Source: Bolinopsis microptera
Taxonomy: Eukaryota; Ctenophora; Tentaculata; Lobata; Bolinopsidae
Direction: 5' to 3'
Length of the DNA stretch: 64,000 bases
Assembly (NCBI RefSeq): GCF_026151205.1
Contig: NC_087077.1
Span: 1,922,001-1,986,000, forward strand
Position 1 is the stretch's first letter; the number at the start of each line of letters is the position of its first letter. The position numbers and the translations under genes were made by a program. The notes beneath the pieces are model-generated. The model was not told where the DNA came from. It worked only from the letters and a program-made list of their open reading frames with translations, and searched no databases. This document shows positions 21,083 through 64,000 of this stretch, piece by piece.

Positions 21083-21290
21083 CGCTCCTACTAAATCGCT
21101 CGCCCAAATTTTAAGAAAATTCTTGTGAAAAGGCCCTTTGGGTATGAAAGTGATCTAGATCGGTGTATTTTTGGACGCTGATTCCGAATCACCCCCCATG
21201 ACGTAGGGTTAAAATGCTTCCCTGGAGAGTTATGGGCAAAAAACCGTTTTGGTCACGTGAAATTTTTGGGCGAGCGAATTAGTAAGAGCC
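21083..21290. mobile_element. 208-bp TIR element with 9-bp target duplication ATAAATATA
   Basis: The ends are inverted: CTACTAAATCGCTCGCCC on the left and the complement of CTTACTAATTCGCTCGCCC on the right. ATAAATATA lies immediately outside on both sides (21074-21082 and 21291-21299). A 9-bp duplication would suit a Mutator-like family, but that is only an inference. Confidence 0.7.
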
Positions 21291-21445
21291 ATAAATATAA
21301 GTATAACGCGCATTATTTGTGACAGAACAGTTGTTTTTACACAATTTGTCCACCGCGCGTGCAATAAACTCAATATCATATAATGCGATTCCTCAAAATG
21401 AGACATTTTCTCAATTTTTTGGCAAATACAAAATATGGTTTGCCA

Positions 21446-21480
21446 CCCCCCCCCCCCCCCCCCCCCCCCCCCCTTTTTTT
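21446..21480. repeat. Poly-C tract followed by poly-T
   Basis: A run of about 27 cytosines, then seven thymines. Confidence 0.9.
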
Positions 21481-21882
21481 GTTTTATTTTCGCATGTGAA
21501 AGGTCTAAGTTTGTTTAAGGGACAGACCAGAACTCATTTAAGCTATATCACGCGCTATATCACGCGCACGTGACTTAAACACTGCAATATCATTAGTTAT
21601 CTTTACATCCAATGCGAAATACAAAATAGCGCGCTTTTCCTCTAATCCATGGCGAGTGAATTAGCGAAACCGCGCGCGCCGGGCCAGACCATTAACATTT
21701 AACAATGGTCAACCGACAATCTTATGTACTATCATTTTATTGATTTCAATGATGAATCAGTGGGGTAAATTAGATAATCACATTTGTAATAAATATAAAC
21801 TCTCTGTACCGTCAATCCTGCTTTTATAATTTGCTTTAAATTTTTCGGACACTTTCCTTTACTTATACTTGTAAGTCTTTAC

Positions 21883-22090
21883 TATTTACTGGGGGGCGCT
21901 CAACCTGTCATTCCGCCGAATCTTTATTCGGCTATGTTTTTGATTCATGATGTCAATCCTTCGCATCTCGCCGATCTGCATACGGTTGCGAGAAGCATTA
22001 TTTGATGCGCGCGCGACCGAGTAGTGCATCGCGCTACAAGCTATGTTTATGAACATAATCAATAATAGCCTGGGGTCCCCAGGTAAGTAA
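21883..22090. repeat. Dispersed repeat related to the 4.2-4.5 kb palindrome
   Basis: It contains CAACCTGTCATTCCGCCGAATC at the start and AGCCTGGGGTCCCCAGGTAA at the end, the same two landmarks as the palindromic repeat. The middle (21944-22045) matches 60622-60725, with GCGAGAAGCATTAT and TAGTGCATCGCGCTACAA in common. Confidence 0.65.
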
Positions 22091-22426
22091 GTCTATGCTA
22101 GTAAGCTTACCAATTTTGGTTGCAATCGGAGGTCGGGAAGGATACTCAATATCTATTTGTTTGAAGAAAATTGTGCTGGCCGAAATTAGCGCTAAAAAAC
22201 CATCCAACAGTCGGCACGCGCGGCTCACTGTCGATGGCGCACTACATAGTAAAATATCCTTTGGAAGCTTTTTGTGTCGGTAGTTCGATTTTTTCAGACG
22301 GATCTGTCTGTACTATGATTCGGAATCAGCGTTCAAGAGTACGTCGACCCAAGTTTGTTTTAACATTTAACAACTTAAATACTATACGGATACCGGTACG
22401 GCCGTCATTTCATTTTCAGTGATTTA

Positions 22427-22506
22427 GCTTACTGGGCGGCGCTTAGCCTGTCATTCCGCCGAATCTTTATGTTTATGAACATAATAGCCTGGGGTCCCCA
22501 GGTAAT
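22427..22506. repeat. Short copy of the same dispersed repeat
   Basis: Has GCCTGTCATTCCGCCGAATC and, 25 bases later, AGCCTGGGGTCCCCAGGTAA; most of the interior is missing. Confidence 0.65.
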
Positions 22507-23817
22507 GATTTAGCACGCTAGATTTGTTTTGTCGTGTTATCTCCTTAAGCTTATATTATTAGCTCCTAATACCCCTTTGACCGTACTATTTGGCATTTTC
22601 TTGCTTCAGTATTCAGTCATCTTAATACTTTCATTTATTTTACTATTACTCAAATTATAATTTTACCTGGTTTTGGGTTTTTACTTCACCGCTCATTCTT
22701 GCATATTTATTATTTTCTCTCGTCATATCGAGCTGCTTTCAGAAGTGTACTTCTTTAAAATAGGTCGCACCCTCTTAAAGATCCCCGTTTCAAGGTTCTC
22801 TCTTTTTTCTCTGCAGTCTAGTACTTTTGTTTGTAGTGTAAATGTGTAATGGAAACAATAAAACACTGGATTATGATTTCAAAAAATCCGCATTAAGTTT
22901 CTTAACAAATCATTTAGACTAAAAACTCCTGGTAGGCAGAAAGGAGCAATAACGTACCGAGTTACCCGTTTGTAAATATCTCATTAAACTGAAATGTTCT
23001 AAGGGATCAGACACAACTACAACGTACTTTAACTTAAGTTTAGTTATTACTTAAGTTCAGTTATTACTTAAGTTATTTTCCTCTTTTAATTCTTTAACAA
23101 CAAAATGTTATATTCATTATTCATGCTAACTGATGGGCATAACATGTTAAAGCATGGATATAAATTATTACACAAAAAGGTTCACAAATTTTAAATTTCG
23201 TTGATTCGTGGGCGTTACGTTTTATGTATTTCCTCAGACGATCCAAAACATCCGATTCTTTATCTAATATCTGCTGAGATCTTTGAACTCAACAAATTTC
23301 GGCTGCATGAGTAAGTTTCAGATTTTCGAGACAAAAGATTTATTCAAAAACTCGATAAAATTTACATTATCATAGAGAAAATTCTAATAAATGTTATGTG
23401 AACTTTCTGTGGAATACACTTAAAAAATAAACTACCAGGCTACCAGTAAATATATAATTAAACTCATTTGAAATCAAATGTTACACGTTAAAAATCACAC
23501 AAAAAACAATACAGTGCACATGACACAAAAAATAGAGGTACATCGAGAAACGACAGCACGATACAACGTCACGGTAGCGTCACATATGACGTCATAATAA
23601 CATCAAATAACGTCATAGCGCCGCCACATGACGTCATAAACACATGGCACGTGGTACTGTTGATACATATTCTGCATTCCAAGGTATGGGGTTTAATATG
23701 TTCCTTTTCCAAGGGAAAATATATTTTGGGGCTTCCCATTCTATCAACAAACAAGACAAAATTTCAGTCAAACAATAACGATAAGGACAACGTACAAGGG
23801 GGCTCCATATTTACTCA
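22507..23817. other. 3' flank and probable 3' UTR of DOT1L
   Basis: No separate gene is seen. On the minus strand this is downstream of the DOT1L stop codon. A TTTATT at 23338-23343 reads AATAAA in gene sense and could be the poly(A) signal, about 475 bases after the stop. Tandem TTACTTAAGTT units lie at about 23030-23080. Confidence 0.45.
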
Positions 23818-56671
<32,854 letters not shown>

Positions 56672-58389
56672 ATCAAAACATAATTATCCCTTTCTGTAAT
56701 AAGTGGTTAGTAAATATATGTCAAAGTCTGTGAGATGTGTAATATGTCAGCTGTAAGTAAATAAATATCAGTAAAATTGAATTAATGTATATAATTGTTC
56801 ATAGACACTGTATTTTGCCTGATGTAAAAAAGAACAGGGAACAAGGAATTAGGTATGAATAAATTAAAATGTGAATGGAGATTTGTTGCCTTCACATTCA
56901 TGTTATGTTCAGCATTTTGTCGACAAAATCACTTCAGCTTAGTTTAATTCAAATCAAGCAAAATTAATATTGTTATTGTTTCTGAATAACCAAATTTCTA
57001 TGACTACACCTAGTTATTGTGAAGAAAAATATTCGATGATAACATCTGGACTAGAGGCAGAAATGTATCATTTTAAATGTCTTTTATAATGGACTCTTTA
57101 TTTTGATAGTTCAGTACTTATTTCACTTTGCAAAGCTACCAACAGTTGAGGGGTTTATAGCATTCAAGGTAGAGGTGCAGGTGGTTTCAAAATTTGAAAA
57201 AATGCACACAAGTGATTTTTGCATAAAAGCCATATCCAATATTGCTGACAGAAAAACAAGGACTGAAATCAACTAAGTTTAGTGAAATAACAGTTTCTTC
57301 TAAATCTCTTATTTCTGAAATTTTCTATTGGTCATTTGTATCAAGTCAAAATTTACAAGTTTGTAAACATACTAAGGAAAAATGCTGCGCTATCGGTAAA
57401 AACTGAATTACTCCTCCAGATCACTTGCCTTGTCATTTTGCAAGGTATTCCCTTACCCTGGGAAAACCTTATTTTAATCTTTCTTTTTAATTTAGCCCTT
57501 TTGGGCTCAGCAAGCCTTAGATAATGACTGATCCTGTGATTGATAACCGTGAAAAGGAACAAGCCCTTGTATTTAAGCTTCAAATATCAAAAGGTTCCAG
57601 GTTCCAGTGCAGCCCAGTCATATACGCCCAACCCCTGTGATAAGCTAAGGACTATGTTGGGCCTATATAATCCCCAATCCTACATGTGCTTGCAGGATCT
57701 CCCCTGTAAATCAGCCTAATGATTGGGAAACCACGATTTAGGGTTAATGGAGAGCCCTGCCAACAGATAAGCAATCTTGCAACATGTAAAAACCTTTTAC
57801 ATACAGTAACATTTCAGGGTGTACTGTAATCCTTAAATTATTCTATACACTTTTCTTTAAATTTGTACTGAACGCGACCCTTCCTAATCCATGATCTTTT
57901 ATTCAGAGCCGCCTTCCAGGGCCGATGGCATAGACTATGAACTGAAGCGGAATCTAACAAGATTCAGGATATTTAAGCAAGATTTCTCCTAGGGCTAAGA
58001 TACGGTTTTTTGTAGTCACTTAACAGTTCCCAAATATTATATGCACCAATCGACTGTTGATTCTATCGATGTTTACGATAAGGAAAACAAAATTTTCGAT
58101 TTAGTCCTGACAAAGATTTACTCATAAAATTAGGTTATGCAGCAGAGCTCTTTCAAACTGCTGGCTGTAAAGATGTTACCACTTAGAAAATAATAATCTT
58201 TTAGCTTGTGTGTTGATAACTGTTGCTCTCTTATCAGTAGAATCGTTTAATTACACTGCGCTCACCGTGTAGCCTGTAATACAAGTTAAGTACTCATGGA
58301 CGAATTGGAAATAATTAGAACGTTTTGTCACTCGTTCTTGTATGTGTGACTGAAGCCTACGAGGACTTCACTATTTGGATAACAAAACA
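56672..58389. other. 5' flank of DOT1L, no gene recognised
   Basis: This should contain the DOT1L promoter and 5' UTR. No TATA box or CpG-rich patch stands out near 56.7 kb. Confidence 0.4.
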
Positions 58390-59220
58390 TGAAAGAAGCC
58401 TCAACCTGTGATGATCAGAATTTTCAGCAGAACAAGTTTAAAAACCAAGCAAACATCTAAAAGTTATGTCAAGTTTGTTGACAGTGTGTATACAAAGAAC
58501 GAAGATATATTGTCAGAAGAAGCTGTCAAAATGAATGAAGATGTGGAGGAGTTTAAGAGCTCTCTTATTCGTTCACAAAATCGGTTATCAACTGCAGAGT
58601 GAACTTCTGAGGGCAAATCAAAAGCAGTTGGAATCTGTTCAAGACACAGTCAAATCACCGTTCAGGTAAACTGTACAAGGCTGAAATCAGGCCATACAGT
58701 AAAAGCGTTTCAAGGACCCGCCGGAAAACTGCACTGACAAACAGGGCTTGAAAAAGGCAGTTCAGAGTGCGGTATCAAGGAGACCGCAGTAAAAAATGTT
58801 GTTTGTGTTTTGGTTTAAATGGAGAACGGATGATGAAAAACTATCCGATAAGTAGACGAAAACTGTTTGAACAGATCGACGTGAAACCACGTATGAAGCC
58901 TGTCAGGATTGGAAGAGATCAGCCGACAAGACCAGACCTATCAAAATATCGTCAACCCAATTCCTATAATGTCCACGAGATATTATTGAAATCGAAAGAA
59001 AACCCTGAGACGGCGTCAGCACTCACAAAACAGTTTACATTTCTCCAGATCGTCACCTGAAGAGCAACCAACAACATCTGCTCGTTTGGAGATGAAAGAG
59101 AAGGCAAAGAAGGACTTGAAGAGACGATATATATCAGAAAGTGGTTTATTATTTGTTGTGAGGAAAAGATATAAAGAACGATATGGTAATATGAAGGTGT
59201 TTCTATTTTATTGTGTACCT
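58390..59220 (+). pseudogene. Degenerate intronless coding remnant, unknown family
   Basis: Several charged open segments follow one another in shifting frames: one with SYVKFVDSVYTKNEDILSEE and a leucine-heptad stretch (SELLRANQKQLESVQDTVK), one with RVRYQGDRSKKCCLCFG and RPDLSKYRQPNSYNVHEILL, and one with EMKEKAKKDLKRRYISESG. At least three frame breaks and internal stops separate them and no convincing introns do. It could be a decayed retrocopy or a decayed mobile-element gene; I do not recognise the family. Confidence 0.4.
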
Positions 59221-60136
59221 TAACGGGTGAGACTCTAAAAAATGATATTATATAAGACCGTTGACGAGCTAACTCGGCACGCGTCTAGTAGTTTTTAAAC
59301 CTTAAATAATGTTACTATTTTTAAAAGTTTTTTGTGTGAAATAAAGTACTTTGATTCTTAATTTTTATGAGACCACCAGTTTATATATTTTTAAAAAAAA
59401 CTTATGCTCCAGAGGAAGAGAGAAAGTTTTTTTTGGAGAGCGCTCAGACTGGGCACCGTATTGTGTAAATATTTAAGTATAGTTTATGCAATATCTTTGT
59501 CGCATAGAGCGGGTATAACTACAATGTTTCGTTTCGTTTCGTTTCGTGTCAACGGGACATCAATTCCTGCAGGGATCAATTGGGTAGATTGGAATTAGAT
59601 AAGATTTAAATTGAAAATGCTAGTGTATTATTATATATGGAATCCATAGGAAAAGCATTTTAGATGTAAGAGTATATCATGCCCAAGCTCATTTCAACAA
59701 AGCTCTTGGATCTCCAATTAGTATGAACATTACCTGTAAGAGGAAGAAGAAAAAAACTTTATGTAACAAAACGATTAGTAAAACAAAGATTTTCGTCTAA
59801 AAAATTGAAGTTGATCATAAAACCTTTACACCGATAGTTCTATCAGTGCAGGTGGAATGGTAACAGGGAAAAGAATAGAGATGCGGACGACCTTTTCAAG
59901 AAACTTGCCAATAAGCTATCCAATCTAGCCGACGATATATAGTGGGGCAGCGACATTTATCAGAAAAGGAGGGACAATTTATCTTTGAGAATTGTACGGT
60001 CATCGATTTCAAGAGAAAAAATAGTAAAAGTGATATGAAGAGAGCAATTTAGCCTGTTTATTAAATTTTCGATGGATTTTGTTATATCGAGAAAATGAAA
60101 CTCCAGTTCAGGATGAAGTAGGATTAGGACACCTCT
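59221..60136. other. Intergenic, no gene recognised
   Basis: A (TTTCG)n run lies at 59526-59545. A short charged coding-like stretch (about 59848-59940) may belong to the remnant upstream. Confidence 0.35.
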
Positions 60137-60500
60137 AAAGTAAAGTAAAGTAAAAATGATGACATTACATCATCCTCTACATCAAATGCATATATTATTT
60201 TCGGTTACAATAACATATAACTTAAGAACTCAATAATCTATTATATACATTTTTTAATAAATTGTAAATATCATCTACTCGCATATTAAAACCGTTAATT
60301 CTACCCTCAGACTATCAAATACTTTTAAAGCTTTCTAAATTTAAATCTAATTAACGAAAACGTGTAAATGAATTAATATTGTTCATATTCGTCCCTCGGT
60401 TTAAGAACTTCTCAATTTTTGATAATTCTTATTAAATACTTGCGCAGCTAATTCGCTTAAATAGCCACAATTTAACAAAAATCAAATATTGGAATTAAAC
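60137..60500 (-). mobile_element. Truncated 3' end of a CR1/L2-like LINE
   Basis: TAAAG pentamers followed by TGATGACATTACATCATC match the tail and 3' UTR of the 12.9-kb LINE (TTATGACATCACATCATC). The rest has diverged. Confidence 0.6.
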
Positions 60501-60540
60501 GTAACGCAATAATTTGTTAATTTGTTAATGTGCACTCTGC

Positions 60541-61200
60541 GAGTGAAATTGCATTGGAGAGCGTCGTTGAGCTTCGCGCGCCGTTCGCATTATCATGCTT
60601 ACTTCGCTTCGATATCGTACGTTGATTCACAATGTTAATTCTTTGCATCTTGCCGATCAGCATAATGATTGCGAGAAGCATTATTGGATGCGCGGCGCGG
60701 CCCGGTAGTGCATCGCGCTACAATATCGTACGTAGCAAAGCTAAAAGCTGAAAAAATGGCATCGTCAATTAACAAAACTATTACAAAAAAATAGTGGTTT
60801 GTTATCATATTTCTTTTTTTCAAACATCAAAATGAACTGATCCGCTTAATAAAATTGCACATTTTACATTTGCTTAAATACTTTTACGCATTTTTAAACA
60901 AAATTTTCAACTGTCTTACCTGGCGGCTGGCTTAGTGACGTCGGGCTTTTCTGTTTATAAACAAAATGGAAGAGCGGTAGAATGACAGCAGCTGAATTAA
61001 TTGACGATGTCAATTCATGGCAGCTCGGCGCGGCACAGTAGCGCATCTCGCTACAACAGCTGAACAACCGCCAGTAAATATTAAGTAATACGTGTAATTG
61101 GAGGATGTGGCCGCATGGACGCGCCGCGCAAACTATCATTCTTGCTTCGCAGAGCAACGATCTGGAAGGTTTGACATTGTTAATTAATATGCGCACGCTT
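60541..61200. repeat. Dispersed repeat family shared with 21.9-22.1 kb
   Basis: Bases 60622-60725 match 21944-22045. GC-rich blocks near 61020-61160 (GGCGCGGCACAGTAGCGCATC, GCCGCGCAAACTATCATTC) look like further decayed parts. Confidence 0.5.
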
Positions 61201-62440
61201 TGCTGATTCCAAAACACTCACCTAACATAATTAACAAAGTTTAAACGTTTTCCTGCAATATTTTGCTTGAGTGACAGGCTACTAAACACAAAAAAGTAAA
61301 CACTAATTTGATTGTTTAGGGTTCGGATAAGGGTTTTAGATTGTTATTATGTATTAAGGTTATGGTTAGCTTCGGGGTTGTCGTCCGGGGTTAATGTTTC
61401 GTGTAATGTTATGGAGAGTGAATTAGTAAAAGTTTTATGGATTTTGTTTTACTTAAACTTCGTTTTACTTACTTACTTCAATGAAACGAAAAGTTTTATT
61501 TTACATTCCTTTAATCATAAATAAAATAAGAGCTTAAACCACGAATTAGTTAGCTAGAAGTAAACTTGAGGAAATATTTTTGGTGATTGTATATAATTAT
61601 TTAAAAAACTTTATTTGGTTGTTAGTATTTTAATTATGGTAAGTGGTTGAATTTAGTGAGACAAGGTCAGTTTCTCTATTATCTTAGAAGAATTTCTACT
61701 TTACAGTAGGCAATGCTGAGTGGCAGGAATGAGGGACCAAAACGCTTGGGGCTAACAATGGCCCCATACTTACTTAATTCACAAAATTTTAAAAATTTGT
61801 TGCAGTGCGTGTAATTTTGGGAGTGGAATGTTTTTGGAGATTTGAAATGCTTTTGTTTTTAAAATGATCCTCATTATTTTACAAGTTGATAAGAGATGTC
61901 GGCCGGTCAAAAAGACTTTTTGGTAATTGTTGAGAAAATAACTCCAAGTAAAGGGCCGACTGTTGAATTCAATATCCTTCATCTCTATATGGGTAGATTT
62001 TTACTAATAAAAGTTATTCATGACTAGTATGTTCAGATTTCTATGTTTTTTTCAAAGAGCTATATTTTTGATGATGTGTGATGATGTTTGTGTCATTATA
62101 TTTTGATTTGATTTGATTTGATTTGCTTTTCATACATTCACAGCACAGATTTTTTAGAAATTTCGACCATTGTTTTCTAAGTTGTTCACTTCATGAGCAC
62201 GAGGAGATCATTGAATTTATTTGTACTGAAAAGATTGAATACCTTTTTTTACACAAGTGATTTTAATGCAGATATGATTTACTCTAGAAGGAAACATACA
62301 CGCAAATTGTAATATGTTGGAATCAATTGCAATTGCCTGGCAATACTTAAGTGGACGGAGTGGTTCAAAGGTTCTGATGCATGCAATAATAAGCGATGAA
62401 TTCATAAGGTAAATTTCCTATTGCTATTATTTTTTTCTCC
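61201..62440. other. Intergenic or upstream part of the right-edge gene
   Basis: AT-rich DNA without a clear coding segment. Confidence 0.35.
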
Positions 62441-62745
62441 TAAAAATGGTCTTTTCTATTCTAATAACCTGGACAAATGTTGTACTCCTTCATGGACAGC
62501 CTGAAAAAGCTTTGTTTGTTTTTCTTTATGGATATTTGTTTCGGACAATAAAATTATGTTGGCTGGTCGATGATAATGGATTAACAGTTCAGATCATGAT
62601 TGACACCCTGTCAACTGCTAATGGTAAGGCTGTTACACACATCTTAGCTTTGAGAGGGATCTACGAGAATACAGTTTCTGTTTTAAGTATAAATACAGGT
62701 ATTTCACTTCGTCACTCCATAACTTAGCTCATTCATTTGCTTCAG

Positions 62746-64000
62746 ATGTGAAAATGGTGAGATAAAATGTATCGCTGTTGATGTAAAAAGCATTGAGCAG
62801 CAGAAAGGTGTTACAATATCTATTCATAAATCGAATAGTGCAAACAATTTTGTTGTAGCTATTGAAGGCTTGGATCATGGCGATGAAGTTTCTGATGCCA
62901 TGGTAAGTGACATCCCCATTTAGTTGTCAATATTGACTTTTTATCTACGAATTAAGCTTCCTATTACTCCCTAAAATAGTCTAAAGTTGCACGCCAATTA
63001 ATTTAGGGGTTGTTTCAGAACATGATTACCAGTGCGTGTCTGCCTCTGTCAACAAATACAACTGATAATGATTCAGGTGCCATGGGCAGCCAAGTTCGTG
63101 ATAATGCTGATGAAAATAATGCAAGTGTTCCTTCCATGAGTAGTAAGTATTTTAATTCTAGTGGTGAACTCAAATGATTAGCAGTCAAAGTCGCTAACTT
63201 AATAGAGTCCATTTGATTGACCCAGAAAACATTGTCCTTTTTGGTGTATCTTTGATGAATTATTAAATCCTATTTAAAATCTAAAATGTTTACAAAAAGA
63301 TAGTGAAACCATCCAAGACTATGAAGGTATTGAAGATAGTGGAGATAGTGAAGATAGTGATTACATTGAAGACTTTCCTGTGCTTACTCATCATTCAGGA
63401 CATCATGACCTTTCCTTAGTGGTGTTTGTCGGGAAACAATTAGAACATATATTACGCAGATATTTTTGCCAAAATTTACGACCAAGTGGAAAAGTAATTA
63501 CACTGGGCTGTCTTATACATCAGTATTCGAATATAAAGAAGCGTGACAGACAACTCACTTTTCAGCTTCAAGTTATTGTTAAAAAAAGAAATATGTTAGT
63601 TCATAAGATTTTTGTGAAAAAATTTCCTGACCAGCACTGTAGGGCAGAATTCATTGAAAACTGTAACATTGCAATGAAGAGTTTGAGATGTTATCACTGC
63701 AAGTATACAAGTCTGAAGATCGTAATCGGTATTTTGTGGATAATGGCAGGATTGAGAGCAGTCCTTCCATGTTAAACACGTTTTTCCCCTTCGTTCCATG
63801 GAGATATCTTTGGACACTTTTGGCTAGGTCAGAGAGACTTGTATGGAGAGTAAAAAATCTCCTTACCTCAACTGCATCAGCTTCAGTCTCTAAATTACCA
63901 TTACAACTGGAAGAGGAAATGAAGTATCACTGCTGGAGGATGATAAAGTTAGATCCACATCTGCAACATGCTATTGTTGAAGATGCCGACGGATATTTTA
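62746..64000 (+). CDS. Unrecognised multi-exon gene, partial, runs off the right edge
   Basis: Three segments join in phase: 62746-62902 (CENGEIKCIAVDVKSIEQQK...), 63019-63142 (NMITSACLPLSTNTTDNDSG...) and from 63300 (acidic DSGDSEDSDYIEDF, then VVFVGKQLEHILRRYF). Donors are GTAAGT and GTAAGT; the last acceptor is weak. A further exon upstream (within 62440-62692) is likely, since one frame of it ends in phase with 62746. Near 63665-63690 the reading moves to another frame (NEEFEMLSLQVYKSEDRNRY, then PFVPWRYLWTLLARSERLVW), through an intron I cannot place or a frameshift. I do not recognise the family; a domesticated or decayed mobile-element gene is possible. Confidence 0.45.

Noticed and set aside
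62446-62727. 93-residue open frame starting MVFSILITW
   Set aside because: It does not connect in phase with the next supported exon; a different frame of its last part (ERDLREYSFCFKYKYR) does, so only that could be an exon.

Overview
This window looks like nuclear DNA from an intron-rich, AT-rich metazoan. The evidence is a DOT1L histone methyltransferase gene with about 17 spliced exons, GT-AG introns, many simple-sequence tracts, and a heavy load of animal-type transposons (PHD-ORF1 CR1/L2-like LINE, RTE-like LINEs, pogo/Tigger, mariner MITE, a Transib-like element). The protein sequences are diverged, and I cannot place the species; an invertebrate, possibly an early-branching or marine one, fits best.

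Layout. 0.6-1.75 kb (-): an intronless secreted choloylglycine-hydrolase/penicillin-V-acylase family enzyme. 2.3-6.4 kb: two pogo/Tigger-type copies and a palindromic dispersed repeat. 7.95-9.03 kb (+): an intronless NAGPA-domain protein, followed by an element with inverted ends. 12.3-12.9 kb (-): a Ly6/uPAR-type GPI-anchored protein, with a CR1/L2-like LINE (12.88-17.1 kb, same strand) ending about 20 bp before its ATG. 17.1-23.5 kb: repeat territory with a perfect 90-bp palindrome and a truncated RTE LINE abutting a short TIR element that shares its target duplication.

23.8-56.7 kb (-): DOT1L. Exons 1-8 encode the catalytic domain, exons 9-12 a coiled-coil region, and exons 12-17 a very long low-complexity tail (about 2,137 residues in all). 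Introns 1 and 2 are 10.3 and 8.3 kb and hold most of the microsatellites, a mariner-type MITE and a 1.17-kb element whose ends begin with CACAGTG and are flanked by 5-bp duplications. Intron 13 holds an antisense RTE LINE whose 12-bp target duplication copied the exon 13 splice donor.

56.7-64 kb: upstream DNA with a degenerate intronless coding remnant, a truncated LINE 3' end and, at the right edge, part of an unrecognised multi-exon gene on the + strand. The genes do not form an operon or pathway; each stands alone.
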